A stretch of DNA of 64,000 nt from Hydrogenophaga pseudoflava NBRC 102511 (GCF_001592285.1 NZ_BCWQ01000013.1:62001-126000); one strand, 5' to 3'; counted from the stretch's first letter, positions 15,896 through 27,535 are shown. Made by a program: numbers and translations. The notes: generated by a model from the sequence alone, not told the origin.

Positions 15896-16501
15896 TCAGG
15901 TGCGGGGCTTGCTCAGCTGAAAGTCCAGGTGGGCCTTCACGCTCGGCCACTCGTGCGCCACGATGCTGTAGACGCAGGTGTCGCGCAGCGCGCCTTGTGC
16001 TTCCGGATGTCTGTTGATCTGGTGGCTGCGCAGCACACCGTCGAGCTTGGCACCCAGGCGCTCGATGCCGCGGCGGCTGGCGTGGTTGAACCAGTGGGTG
16101 CGGAACTCCACCGCGATGCAGCCCAGCGTCTCGAAGGCGTGGGTCAGCAGCAGGCGCTTGGCCTCGGTGTTGAGCGGCGTGCGCTGCACCGCCTGGCGGT
16201 ACCAGGTGGAGCCGATCTCGACGCGGCGGTTGGCGGCGTCGATGTTCATGTAGGTGGTCATGCCCACCGCTTGGCCCTCCGGGTTGAGCACCGCGAAGGG
16301 CAGCATGCTGCCGGCCTTCTGCAGGCCCAGGCGGCGCTGGATCTCGGCCGCCATGCCCTCGGGCGTGGGGATGGCGGTGTACCAGAGCTTCCAGAGTTCG
16401 CCGTCGCGCACCGCCTCGACCAGGTCGTCGTGGTGCTCGGGTCGCAGCGGAACGAGGCGAACGTGGCGGCCGGCGAGGGTGGTGTCGGTGGTGAAGGGCA
16501 T
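15896..16501 (-). CDS. GNAT-family N-acetyltransferase, RimJ/RimL type
   Basis: A 201-residue acetyl-CoA-dependent acetyltransferase. Seen: the RimL-type opening LAGRHVRLVPLRPEHHDDL, the strand segment RVEIGSTWYR leading to the acetyl-CoA site, NTEAKRLLLTHAFETLGCIAVEFRT, and the C-terminal SIVAHEWPSVKAHL. It lies 3 bases after the permease gene and 4 bases before the ureohydrolase gene, so it is translationally linked to both. It may acetylate an amine substrate of the pathway or have a detoxifying role; no direct evidence separates these. Confidence 0.83.
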   Translation of the reverse strand: MPFTTDTTLAGRHVRLVPLRPEHHDDLVEAVRDGELWKLWYTAIPTPEGMAAEIQRRLGLQKAGSMLPFAVLNPEGQAVGMTTYMNIDAANRRVEIGSTWYRQAVQRTPLNTEAKRLLLTHAFETLGCIAVEFRTHWFNHASRRGIERLGAKLDGVLRSHQINRHPEAQGALRDTCVYSIVAHEWPSVKAHLDFQLSKPRT

Positions 16502-16504
16502 CCG

Positions 16505-17323
16505 TTATTTCCTGCGGCCGCGCAGCCACTCCAGCGTCAGCATCAAGGCGGTCGTGAACAGGATCAGCAGCGTGGCGACGGCGGCGATGGTGGGCGAGAT
16601 GTTCTCGCGGATGCCGGTGAACATCTGGCGCGGCAGCGTGACCTGCTCGGGTCCGGCGAGGAACAGGGTCACCACGACTTCGTCGAACGAGGTGGCGAAC
16701 GCGAACAGCGCGCCCGAGATCACGCCCGGCGCAATCACCGGCAGCGTGACGCGGAAGAAGGTCTCCAGCGGGCTGGCGCCCAGGCTCAGGCTTGCCTTGA
16801 CCAGGTTGTGGTTGAAGCTCTGAAGCGTCGCCAGCACGGTGGTCACCACGAAGGGGGCGCCCAGCGCGGCGTGCACGATCACCAGGCCGAGGTAGGAGTC
16901 GTTGAGGCCCCAGCGCGCGAAGTAGAGGTAGGCGCTGACGCCGACCACCACGATGGGCACGACCATGGGCGAGATCAGCAGGCCGGTGATGAAACCCTTG
17001 CCCAGGAACCTGGTGTTGGCCAGGCCCATGGCCGCCAGCGTGCCCAGCGTGGTCGCCAGCAGCGTGGCCAGCGGCGCGACGATGAAGCTGTTCTTGGTGG
17101 CGCGGATCCAGTCGTCCGAGTGGAACATCTCCTGGTACCAGCGCAGCGACCAGCCTTCGATGGGGTAGGCGAGGAAGGACGAATCGCTGAAGGACAGCGG
17201 GATGATCACGATCACCGGCATCAGCAGGAAGGCCAGCACGGCCAGTCCACCGGCGCGCAGGGCGAGCCAGCCGAGCTTGTCGAACAGGGTGTAGTAGGCG
17301 GGGAAGTCGGGCAGTTTGAACAT
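16505..17323 (-). CDS. Polyamine-type ABC transporter permease, PotC-like
   Basis: A 272-residue inner-membrane permease with about six helices and the coupling-loop signature ASLSLGASPLETFFRVTLPVI (EAA-like loop that contacts the ATPase). It pairs with the larger PotB-like permease encoded just upstream (13-base gap) to form the transmembrane channel of the importer. The helix pattern and FATSFDEVVVTLFLAGPEQ segment are characteristic of PotC/YdcV homologues. Confidence 0.9.
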   Translation of the reverse strand: MFKLPDFPAYYTLFDKLGWLALRAGGLAVLAFLLMPVIVIIPLSFSDSSFLAYPIEGWSLRWYQEMFHSDDWIRATKNSFIVAPLATLLATTLGTLAAMGLANTRFLGKGFITGLLISPMVVPIVVVGVSAYLYFARWGLNDSYLGLVIVHAALGAPFVVTTVLATLQSFNHNLVKASLSLGASPLETFFRVTLPVIAPGVISGALFAFATSFDEVVVTLFLAGPEQVTLPRQMFTGIRENISPTIAAVATLLILFTTALMLTLEWLRGRRK

Positions 17324-17336
17324 CTTGGACTCCCGC

Positions 17337-18584
17337 TCAGCCGAGGCTCAGCTCGGCCTTCGAGACCTTGCGGTAGATCGAATACAGGATCAGCGTGGTG
17401 GTCAGCAGCACGCCGCCGAGCGCGCAGGCCATGCCCCAGTTGACTTCGACGTTGGTGTACTGCGCGACGTAGTAGCTCAGCATCTGGTCGCCCGCGCCGC
17501 CCAGCAGGGCCGGGGTCACGTAGTAGCCGATGCTGGTGATGAAGACCAGCAGGCCGCCGGCGGCGACGCCCGGGTAGGTCTGCGGCAGGTAGACGCGCAC
17601 GAAGGCGGCAAACGGCGCGCTGCCCAGCGAGATGGCGGCGCGCAGGTAGTTGGGCGGCACCGACTTCATGACGCTGTAGAGCGGCAGGATGGCAAACGGC
17701 AGCAGGATGTGCACCATCGCGATGATCACACCCACGCGGTTGAACAGCAGCGGGATCGGCGCGTCGGTCAGGCCGATCCACATGAAGAAGCGGTTGACCA
17801 GGCCGTTGTTCTGCAGCAGCACGATCCAGGCCGCGATGCGCACCAGCACCGAGGTCCAGAACGGCAGCAGCACCAGGATCAGCAGGATGTTGGCCTTGCG
17901 CTCGGGCAGGGTGGAGAGCCAGTAGGCCAGCGGGTAGGCCAGCAGCAGGCAGAAGAAGGTGACGACCGCGCTCATCTGGAAGGTGCGGCCCAGGATGTCT
18001 GAGAAGGCGGCCTCGTCGTCGGACACGCGCACGATGTCGCCCAGCGGCGTGCGCTTGAGGTCGACCGCGGCCAGCAGGTAGTCGGGCGTCCAGCGCGAGC
18101 TGTTCTGGGCGATGGCCTGCCAGTAGGGCAGCTCTTCCCAGCGCGCGTCCTGCTCGATCAGTTTGGCTTTGGCCTGTTCGGAGGCGAGGTCCTTGAAGCC
18201 CGAGTCTTCGGATTGCACGGCACGGTAGGTGCCCATGACCAGCGAACGTGCACCAGGGACTTCGCTGTTGAGGCGCCGCGCCAGCACGCCGGCCTGCGCG
18301 GTGTCCTCGATCGCCGACAGGTCGGCGATCACCGCCGCGAAGGCGGCGGCGTCGGGCGGGCTGTGTCGATCCCAGCCGGCCAGCGCCTGCCCCGTGCGGG
18401 GCAGGGCGTCGGCGACCTCGGGGTTCTCCACCGCCCGCACCAGCAGCGATGCCAGCGGAACCAGGAAAAAAACGACCAGAAACGCCAGCAGCGGCAGCGT
18501 GAGCGCCACCGCGCGCTGTTTGCGGCGCCGCTCGGCGCGGCGCAGCTGCGTGGCCAGGTCCAGGGTTCCGCCGGCCATCATCAT
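17337..18584 (-). CDS. Polyamine-type ABC transporter permease, PotB-like, with long periplasmic insertion
   Basis: A 415-residue permease, longer than the roughly 280 residues of Escherichia coli PotB. After the first helix (ALTLPLLAFLVVFFLVPLA) comes a hydrophilic stretch of about 150 residues before the next helices. The extra length is therefore a periplasmic domain, found in a known subgroup of such permeases. The EAA-like loop YLRAAISLGSAPFAAFVRVY is present. The start overlaps the preceding binding-protein stop by 4 bases (ATGA). It works with the PotC-like and PotA-like proteins of the operon. Confidence 0.9.
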   Translation of the reverse strand: MMMAGGTLDLATQLRRAERRRKQRAVALTLPLLAFLVVFFLVPLASLLVRAVENPEVADALPRTGQALAGWDRHSPPDAAAFAAVIADLSAIEDTAQAGVLARRLNSEVPGARSLVMGTYRAVQSEDSGFKDLASEQAKAKLIEQDARWEELPYWQAIAQNSSRWTPDYLLAAVDLKRTPLGDIVRVSDDEAAFSDILGRTFQMSAVVTFFCLLLAYPLAYWLSTLPERKANILLILVLLPFWTSVLVRIAAWIVLLQNNGLVNRFFMWIGLTDAPIPLLFNRVGVIIAMVHILLPFAILPLYSVMKSVPPNYLRAAISLGSAPFAAFVRVYLPQTYPGVAAGGLLVFITSIGYYVTPALLGGAGDQMLSYYVAQYTNVEVNWGMACALGGVLLTTTLILYSIYRKVSKAELSLG

Positions 18585-19606
18585 TGCGCTGCCCAGGCCG
18601 AGAAGCGCTTCTCCAGGGCTTCACCCTGGTCGGCCCAGAAGCCCACGTTGAACTGCAGCGCGTCCTTGGCATTGGCCGCAGACGTGGGCAGCTGGCTCAG
18701 CACCTTGGCGTCGAGTTTGCCCAGGGCCTTGGTGTTGGTCGGGCCGTAGCTGATGTTCTTGGCGTACTCGGCCTGTGTGTCGGCCGAGCTGGCCAGCGCG
18801 ATGAACTTCAGTGCGGCGTCCTTGTTGGGCGTGCCCTTGGGCATGACCCAGTAGTCCAGGTCGTAGATGCCGCCGGTCCAGGTGATCTTGAGGTTCTTGC
18901 CTTCGCGCTGGGCGGCGTCGATGCGGCCGTTGTAGGCGGTGGTCATGGCCACGTCACCGGCGACCAGGAACTGGGGCGGCTGCGCGCCAGCTTCCCACCA
19001 CTGGATGTTCGGCTTGAGCTCGGTCATCTTCTTGAAGGCGCGGTCGGCACCGTCCTTGGTGGCCAGCACCTTGTAGACGTCGGCGGGCTTGACGCCGTCG
19101 GCCATCAGGGCGAATTCGAGGTTGTAGCGGGCGCCCTTGCGCATGCCGCGCTTGCCCGGGAATTTCTTGGTGTCCCAGAAATCTGCCCAGGTGACGGGAG
19201 CGTCCTTGAGCTTGTCGCCGTTGTAGGCCATCACGGTGGACCACACGAAGGTGCCCACGCCGCACTCGTGCACGGCGGCTTTCTGGAAGTCGGCCTTGTT
19301 GCCGATCTTGGCCCAGTCCAGCTTCTCGAACAGGCCTTCATCGCAGCCGCGGCTCAGGTCCGGGCTCTCGACTTCCACCACGTCCCAGGTGACCTTCTTG
19401 GCTTCGACCATGGCCTTGATCTTGGCCTGTTCGCCGTTGTATTCGACCATGGTGACCTTGGTGCCGGTCTTCTCGAACGGATCGATGTAGGCCTTCTTCT
19501 GCGCGGCGCCGTTGGCACCGCCAAAGTTGACGACCGTCAGGCTCTGGGCCATGGCGGGCAGGGCCACGAGGGCGGCCACGGCAATCAGTACAGGTTTGAG
19601 TTTCAT
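18581..19606 (-). CDS. Polyamine-type ABC transporter solute-binding protein (second of two)
   Basis: A 341-residue periplasmic binding protein with signal peptide MKLKPVLIAVAALVALPAMA. It shares long, nearly identical motifs with the binding protein at 13545-14621: VVNFGGANGAAQ, CGVGTFVWSTVMAYN, WADFWDTKKFPGKRGMRKGA, YNLEFALMADGV and WWEAGAQPPQFL. ATG at 19606 is preferred over an ATG five codons upstream because GGAG lies about 10 bases before it. It is placed between the ATPase and PotB-like genes, the usual place for the main binding protein of the transporter, so the other copy may have a different ligand. Confidence 0.9.
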   Translation of the reverse strand: MKLKPVLIAVAALVALPAMAQSLTVVNFGGANGAAQKKAYIDPFEKTGTKVTMVEYNGEQAKIKAMVEAKKVTWDVVEVESPDLSRGCDEGLFEKLDWAKIGNKADFQKAAVHECGVGTFVWSTVMAYNGDKLKDAPVTWADFWDTKKFPGKRGMRKGARYNLEFALMADGVKPADVYKVLATKDGADRAFKKMTELKPNIQWWEAGAQPPQFLVAGDVAMTTAYNGRIDAAQREGKNLKITWTGGIYDLDYWVMPKGTPNKDAALKFIALASSADTQAEYAKNISYGPTNTKALGKLDAKVLSQLPTSAANAKDALQFNVGFWADQGEALEKRFSAWAAQ

Positions 19607-19645
19607 CTGGAGGGTCTCCATGGGTTGAGGAACGGGGGAAAGGGC

Positions 19646-20728
19646 TCAGCGGTACACGCGCAGATGGGTGGGCGGCAGGTGCAGGTGCACCGTCTGCCCG
19701 GCCTGCATGTGGCCCAGGTGCTGCAGCGGCACCTTGACGCTCATCTCGGGCTGCTCGGGCACCTGGCAGCGCAGGCGCAGGTGGTCGCCGAAATAGATCA
19801 CGTCGGAGATCGTCGCGGCCACGCGGTTGCCGGCGCTGTGGCCGGCGTCCACCACGGCGATGCGTTCGGGCCGCACGCTGCACTGCACCGTGTCGCCGAC
19901 CTGGGCGTGGTTGACGTTGACACCGTGCAGGTGCGTGCCATCGGCCAGCTGCACCTCGCAGGTGTCACCGTTGTTGTGGATCACGCGCGCGTCGAGCACG
20001 GAGTTGTCGCCCACGAAGCCGGCGACGAAGCGGTTGGCGGGCGTTTCGTAGAGGCGGTCGACCTGGTCGATCTGCTGGATCACGCCCTCGTTGAACACGG
20101 CCACGCGGTCGGACATGGTCAGCGCTTCGCTCTGGTCGTGCGTGACATAGACGAAGGTCACGCCCAGGCTGCGGTGCAGGGCCTTCAGTTCGATCTGCAT
20201 GTGCTCACGCAGCTGCTTGTCCAGCGCGCCCAGCGGCTCGTCCATCAGCACCAGCTGCGGGTCGAACACCAGGGCGCGCGCCAGGGCCACGCGCTGTTGC
20301 TGGCCGCCCGACATCTGCGACGGATAGCGCTGGCCCATGTGGCCCATCTGCACCATGTCCAGCGCGCGCTTGACCTTGGTGTCGATCTCGTTCTTGTCGA
20401 GCTTGCGCACCGTCAGCGGGTAGGCGATGTTGTCGGCCACTGTCATGTGCGGGAACAGTGCGTAGTTCTGGAACACCATGCCGAAGTTGCGCTTGTGCGG
20501 CGGGGTGCGCGTGATGGGCACGCCGTTGAGTGCGATCTCGCCCGAGGTCGGCGACTCGAAGCCGGCGAGCATCATCAGCGTGGTGGTCTTGCCCGAGCCC
20601 GACGGGCCCAGCAGTGAGAGGAATTCCCCCTTCTGGATCTCGAGGTTGAGGTCGCGCACCACCAGGGTGTTGCCGTCGTAGGTTTTCTGCACACCGGTGA
20701 AGGTGACGAGTGCGGAGCTGGTGGTCAT
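19646..20728 (-). CDS. Polyamine-type ABC transporter ATP-binding protein, PotA-like
   Basis: A 360-residue ATPase that powers the importer from the cytoplasmic face. Seen: Walker A GPSGSGKTTTL, signature SGGQQQRVALARAL, Walker B LVLMDEPLGALD, switch His in VTHDQSEAL, and a C-terminal TOBE-type regulatory domain (about residues 270-360) as in PotA. ATG at 20728 gives a protein that starts directly before the nucleotide-binding domain. It follows the CaiB-like gene by 44 bases on the same strand, so it remains in the operon. Confidence 0.93.
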   Translation of the reverse strand: MTTSSALVTFTGVQKTYDGNTLVVRDLNLEIQKGEFLSLLGPSGSGKTTTLMMLAGFESPTSGEIALNGVPITRTPPHKRNFGMVFQNYALFPHMTVADNIAYPLTVRKLDKNEIDTKVKRALDMVQMGHMGQRYPSQMSGGQQQRVALARALVFDPQLVLMDEPLGALDKQLREHMQIELKALHRSLGVTFVYVTHDQSEALTMSDRVAVFNEGVIQQIDQVDRLYETPANRFVAGFVGDNSVLDARVIHNNGDTCEVQLADGTHLHGVNVNHAQVGDTVQCSVRPERIAVVDAGHSAGNRVAATISDVIYFGDHLRLRCQVPEQPEMSVKVPLQHLGHMQAGQTVHLHLPPTHLRVYR

Positions 20729-20772
20729 GAACGCTTGGGTTGTGTGTGGGAGCGGGCCCGGTGGGCGGATCA

Positions 20773-21948
20773 TCAGGAGGTATGCAACCACCGTGCCTGA
20801 TGCGCGTCCAGTGCGGGCGGCGGCAGGTCGGCGACCGGGCGCTGGCCATCGAACAGCATGGGGTTGGCGACCATGGGCGGGGTCGACGCGTCGCGTGGTT
20901 GTAGCGCCATTCCGCGCGCCGCCACATGCGGATGTTCCATGACTTGAGCAATGTCAAGAATCGGTGCGCAGGGCACGCCCGCCTGGTCGAGCAGGGCGAC
21001 CCATTCGGCCGTGTCTTTCGTCATCGTCCAGCCGGTGATCAGCGGCACCAGCGTGGCGCGGTGTTCGACGCGCGCCGGATTGGTCGAGAAGCGCGCGTCG
21101 CGCGAGACCGCGGGCTGCCCGGCGGCGTCGCAGAACTTGGCGAACTGGCCGTCGTTGCCCACCGCCAGCACCATGTGGCCGTCGCGCGTGGGGAACACCT
21201 GGTAGGGCACGATGTTCGGGTGCGCGTTGCCCATGCGCGTCGGGGTTTTGTTCCCGATGAGCTGGTTGCTGGCCTGGTTGGCCAGCATGGCCACCTGCAC
21301 GTCGAACAGTGCGGCGTCGATCACCCGGCCCTTGCCCGTGCGTGCGCGCTCGTGCAGTGCGGCGAGGATGGCGGTGGTGGCGTAGACGCCCGTCATCAGG
21401 TCCGTCACGGCGACGCCGACCTTCTGCGGCTCTTCGCCCTTGTTGCCGGTGATGCTCATCAGGCCGCCTTCGGCTTGTATGGCGAAGTCATAGCCGGCGC
21501 GGTGAGCGAGTGGTCCGGTCTGGCCGTAGCCGGTGATGGAGCAATAGATCAGTCGCGGGTTGATGGCCTGCAGACTCACCGCGTCGAGGCCGTAGCGCGC
21601 CAGCTGGCCGACCTTGTAGTTTTCAATCAGCACATCCGCCTCGCGCGCCAGCTCGCGCACGGTCTGGATGCCTTCGGGCGAAGCGATGTCGATCGCCACC
21701 GAGCGCTTGCCGCGGTTGGCGCAGACGAAGTACGCGGCCACGCGCGCCTCGCCTTCGCCCCACCACGGCGGGCCCCAGGTGCGGGTGTCGTCACCGGCGC
21801 CCGGGCGCTCGACCTTGAGCACCTCGGCGCCGTAGTCGGCCAGCATCTGGCCGGTCCAGGGGCCGGCCAGCACGCGCGACAGATCGAGCACACGCACACC
21901 CTCGAGCGGCCGGGGCGGCTGGGCGCTCATGCGATCGGGCGCCGTCAT
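20773..21948 (-). CDS. Class III CoA-transferase (CaiB/BaiF family)
   Basis: A 391-residue family III CoA-transferase, which moves CoA between carboxylates through an aspartyl anhydride. Seen: LEGVRVLDLSRVLAGPWTGQ near the N-terminus, DYGAEVLKVERPGAGDDTR, NRGKRSVAIDI, and the conserved Asp in VAVTDLMTG (the likely nucleophile). The start ATG overlaps the gabT stop by 4 bases (ATGA), so it is translated with gabT. Placing it in a GABA/guanidinobutyrate operon is unusual. It may activate succinate, a semialdehyde-derived acid, or the guanidino acid itself, but this is not decided by sequence. Confidence 0.9.
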   Translation of the reverse strand: MTAPDRMSAQPPRPLEGVRVLDLSRVLAGPWTGQMLADYGAEVLKVERPGAGDDTRTWGPPWWGEGEARVAAYFVCANRGKRSVAIDIASPEGIQTVRELAREADVLIENYKVGQLARYGLDAVSLQAINPRLIYCSITGYGQTGPLAHRAGYDFAIQAEGGLMSITGNKGEEPQKVGVAVTDLMTGVYATTAILAALHERARTGKGRVIDAALFDVQVAMLANQASNQLIGNKTPTRMGNAHPNIVPYQVFPTRDGHMVLAVGNDGQFAKFCDAAGQPAVSRDARFSTNPARVEHRATLVPLITGWTMTKDTAEWVALLDQAGVPCAPILDIAQVMEHPHVAARGMALQPRDASTPPMVANPMLFDGQRPVADLPPPALDAHQARWLHTS

Positions 21949-23240
21949 GCCAGCGCAGCAGCGAGGGACGCGGCCATGATGTCCAGACCCTCGTCGAGCA
22001 GGGCGTCGCTGGCCACCAGCGGCACCAGCACGCGGATCACGTTGGCGTACACGCCGCAGCTCAGCAGGATCAGGCCACGCTTCTGCGCCTCGGCCACCAT
22101 GCGCTTGGTCAGTTCGGCGTCGGGCTGGTGCGGGTCGCCGTTCTTGCACAGCTCGATGGCCACCATGGCGCCCAGACCGCGCACCTCGGCGATGCAGTTG
22201 TGCTGCGCCTGCAGGGCCTTGAGGCGGCTGGTCAGGCGCTCACCCACGGCGCGGCTGCGCGCCAGCAGGTTTTCCTTTTCGAAGGTCTCGATCACCGCCA
22301 GCGCGGACGCGCAGGCCAGCGGGTTGCCGGCGTAGGTGCCGCCCAGGCCGCCCACGGCGGCGGCGTCCATGACCTCGGCCTTGCCGATCACGGCCGACAG
22401 CGGCATGCCACCGGCCAGCGACTTGGCCATGGTGATCACGTCGGGCGCCACGCCCCACTGCTCGCAGGCCAGCCAGGTGCCGGTGCGGCCGGCGCCGGTC
22501 TGCACTTCGTCGGCGATCAGCAGGATGCCGTGCTGGTCGCACAGGGCGCGCAGGCGCTGGGCGAAGGCGGGCGACGCGGCGTAGAAGCCACCTTCACCCT
22601 GCACCGGCTCCAGGATGATGGCGGCCACGCGAGAGGCCTCCACGTCGTACTTGAACAGCGCTTCCACCGACGCGATGGCGTCGTCTTCGCTCACACCGTG
22701 CAGCGGGTTGGGGAACTTGGCGTGGAAGACTTCAGCCGGGAAGGGGCCGAAACCCGCCTTGTAGGGCGCGACCTTGCCGGTGAGGGCCATGCCCATCAGG
22801 GTGCGGCCGTGGAAGCCGCCGCCGAAGGCGATGACGGCCGAGCGCTTGGTGTAGGCGCGGGCCACCTTGACCGCGTTTTCCACCGCTTCGGCGCCGGTGG
22901 TCAGGAAGAAGCTCTTCTTGGCGAAGTTGCCCGGCGCCATGGCGTTGAGCTTCTCAGCCAGTTCCACATACGACTCATAGGCCAGCACCTGGAAGCAGGT
23001 GTGCGTGAAGCGCTCGAGCTGCTCGGCCACGGCCTTGACCAGCGCCGGGTGGCGGTGGCCGGTGTTCAGCACCGCGATGCCGCCCGCGAAGTCGATGTAG
23101 CGACGGCCTTCGACGTCCCAGACCTCGGCGCCTTCGGCGCGGTCGGCGAAGATTTCGAAGCCCTGGCCCAGCCCGTTGGGCAGAGCGGCGCGGCGGCGGG
23201 CCATCAGGGCGGCGTTGGTGAAGTGGGGTTCGCGTTGCAT
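21945..23240 (-). CDS. gabT: 4-aminobutyrate (GABA) aminotransferase
   Basis: A 431-residue class III PLP-dependent transaminase that converts GABA plus 2-oxoglutarate to succinate semialdehyde plus glutamate. Seen: LLIADEVQTGAGRTG with the PLP-ring Asp244, and the Schiff-base lysine Lys273 in TMAKSLAGGMPLSAV. The GYA-type N-terminus (QGFEIFADRAEGAEVWDVEG) also fits GabT. The start at 23240 (MQREPHF) gives the usual family length; an 18-codon extension upstream runs into the operator region and is unlikely. First gene of the operon, divergent from the MocR-type regulator. Confidence 0.93.
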   Translation of the reverse strand: MQREPHFTNAALMARRRAALPNGLGQGFEIFADRAEGAEVWDVEGRRYIDFAGGIAVLNTGHRHPALVKAVAEQLERFTHTCFQVLAYESYVELAEKLNAMAPGNFAKKSFFLTTGAEAVENAVKVARAYTKRSAVIAFGGGFHGRTLMGMALTGKVAPYKAGFGPFPAEVFHAKFPNPLHGVSEDDAIASVEALFKYDVEASRVAAIILEPVQGEGGFYAASPAFAQRLRALCDQHGILLIADEVQTGAGRTGTWLACEQWGVAPDVITMAKSLAGGMPLSAVIGKAEVMDAAAVGGLGGTYAGNPLACASALAVIETFEKENLLARSRAVGERLTSRLKALQAQHNCIAEVRGLGAMVAIELCKNGDPHQPDAELTKRMVAEAQKRGLILLSCGVYANVIRVLVPLVASDALLDEGLDIMAASLAAALA

Positions 23241-23308
23241 GCTGGGGCTCCGTTCGTGAACAAGTTTCAGACTGGGGCGCACTGTAGGCGCCAAAGCCGG
23301 CGGCTAAC

Positions 23309-23364
23309 ATATACAGACACTGGCTGTACAGCGATGCACTGTATAGCTCTGTTGTCCTGTACAG
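23309..23364. promoter_or_regulatory. Four-box operator array between gabT and the MocR-type regulator
   Basis: Related 8-base boxes lie at 23309-23316 (ATATACAG), 23324-23331 (CTGTACAG), 23339-23346 (CTGTATAG) and 23357-23364 (CTGTACAG). The box starts are 15, 15 and 18 bases apart. The first and last are followed by ACA. MocR-type regulators such as GabR and PdxR bind repeated short boxes of this kind in divergent promoters, so this is very probably the regulator's binding region. The boxes are seen directly; binding is inferred. Confidence 0.75.
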
Positions 23365-23387
23365 ACAAACCCCAATTCCCCTCGTCC

Positions 23388-24794
23388 ATGTTTTCCCTTA
23401 ACCCGAAAGGCGCGACCCCGCTGGTGGTTCAGATCGTCGAGGGTTTCCGCGCCGCCATCCAGGGCGGGGGTCTGCGCCCCGGCTCCAAGGCCCCTTCCAT
23501 CCGCCAGTTTGCGCACGCGCACGGTGTCAGCACCTATACAGTTGTCGACGCCTACGACCGGCTGGTGGCCCTGGGCTACTTCGTCTCGCGCCCGCATTCG
23601 GGCTTTTTCGTGCGCCAGCGCGAAGCCCTGGCCCGGCTGAGCGCCGGCAACGCACCGGCCGAAGCGGCCAACTACAACTTCGATTCGATGTGGTACCTGC
23701 GCCGCGTGTTCGAGGCGCGGGCTCTGAAGATGAAGCCCGGCTGCGGCTGGCTGCCCGGCGACTGGCTGTTCGAGGAAGGCATGCGGCGCAGCCTGCGCAC
23801 GCTGGCGGCCGAGAACGTGGACCTGGGCGGCTATGGCGAACCCAAGGGCTTCATGCCGCTGCGCCAGCTGGTGCGCGACCTGCTGGCCGAGCAGGAGATC
23901 GCCGTCAGCGCCGACCAGGTGCTGCTGACCCAGGGCTCCAGCCAGGCCATGGACCTGGTCGCACGCCGCCTGGTGCGTCCGGGCGACGCGGTGCTGGTGG
24001 ACGACCCCGGCTACCCGAACATGCTGTTTTCGCTGCGCTTCCTGGGCGCGCGCCTGATCGGCGTGCCGCGCACGCCCGACGGCTACGACCTGGCGGCGCT
24101 GGAAGCGCTGGTCAAGGAGCACCAGCCCAAGGTGTTCTTCACCCAGCCGCGGCTGCAGAGCCCCACCGGCTCGGTCGCCAACCTGGCCCACCTGCACCGC
24201 GTGGTGCTGCTGGCCGAGCAGCACCAGTTCACCGTGGTCGAGAACGACATCTACGCCGACCTGGACCCCGAGCCGCGCCCCTCGCTGGCCAGCCTGGACC
24301 AGCTGCAGCGCGTGGTCTACATCAGCAGCTTTTCCAAGACCATCTCACCCAACATCCGGGTGGGCTTCATGGCGGCGCCGCCCGATCTGCTGGAGGACTT
24401 CGCCCAGCTCAAGATGATTTCGGGCCTGACCTCGTCCGAGTTCAGCGAGCGCCTGGCCTACGGCGCCCTGGTGGACGGCCGCTGGCGCAAGCACCTGCGC
24501 GGCCTGCGCGAGCGGCTGGCGCAGGCGCACCAGCGGGTGGGCCAGGCGCTGGAGAGTCTGGGCTTCGATCTGTTCTGCGAACCCAAGGCCGGCATGTTTC
24601 TCTGGGCGCGCCACCCCGACATCCAGAACGCCACCGAGCTGGCCTACCAGGCGGCCGAACAGGACATCCTGCTCGGCCCCGGCCACCTGTTCGACCCGGA
24701 GCTGCAGCCCAGCCCCTGGTTCCGTTTCAACGTCGCCTTCACCGACGATCCGCGCGTGCTGAGCTTCCTCAGCGACCACCGCCACGCCGGGTGA
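23388..24794 (+). CDS. MocR/GabR-type regulator: GntR helix-turn-helix fused to an aminotransferase-like domain
   Basis: A 468-residue transcription factor. Residues about 10-80 are a winged GntR HTH ([51 protein letters not shown]). The rest is a fold-type I aminotransferase domain, with [18 protein letters not shown] and the PLP-lysine segment [18 protein letters not shown]. Members bind PLP and an amino compound; GabR activates gabT/gabD in response to GABA. Divergent orientation from gabT and the four-box operator suggest it controls the whole eleven-gene operon. ATG at 23388 follows the operator; longer readings run through it and are rejected. Confidence 0.92.
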   Translation: MFSLNPKGATPLVVQIVEGFRAAIQGGGLRPGSKAPSIRQFAHAHGVSTYTVVDAYDRLVALGYFVSRPHSGFFVRQREALARLSAGNAPAEAANYNFDSMWYLRRVFEARALKMKPGCGWLPGDWLFEEGMRRSLRTLAAENVDLGGYGEPKGFMPLRQLVRDLLAEQEIAVSADQVLLTQGSSQAMDLVARRLVRPGDAVLVDDPGYPNMLFSLRFLGARLIGVPRTPDGYDLAALEALVKEHQPKVFFTQPRLQSPTGSVANLAHLHRVVLLAEQHQFTVVENDIYADLDPEPRPSLASLDQLQRVVYISSFSKTISPNIRVGFMAAPPDLLEDFAQLKMISGLTSSEFSERLAYGALVDGRWRKHLRGLRERLAQAHQRVGQALESLGFDLFCEPKAGMFLWARHPDIQNATELAYQAAEQDILLGPGHLFDPELQPSPWFRFNVAFTDDPRVLSFLSDHRHAG

Positions 24795-24815
24795 CCCCGC
24801 AGTTTGCGAAAATGG

Positions 24816-24832
24816 CGGGCTTCGCGCCCGCA
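24816..24832. terminator. Short hairpin between the regulator and alaS
   Basis: GCGGGC-TTCGC-GCCCGC forms a 6-bp stem 21 bases after the regulator's stop codon, followed by AAAATACC rather than T residues. It could be a weak terminator or part of the alaS leader. Confidence 0.35.
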
Positions 24833-24898
24833 AAATACCGGGTTTCGCGTCTGCGTCAGCCGGCGCCACCCACCGATAACCCCCAAAGACAGGCCACC

Positions 24899-27535
<2,637 letters not shown>

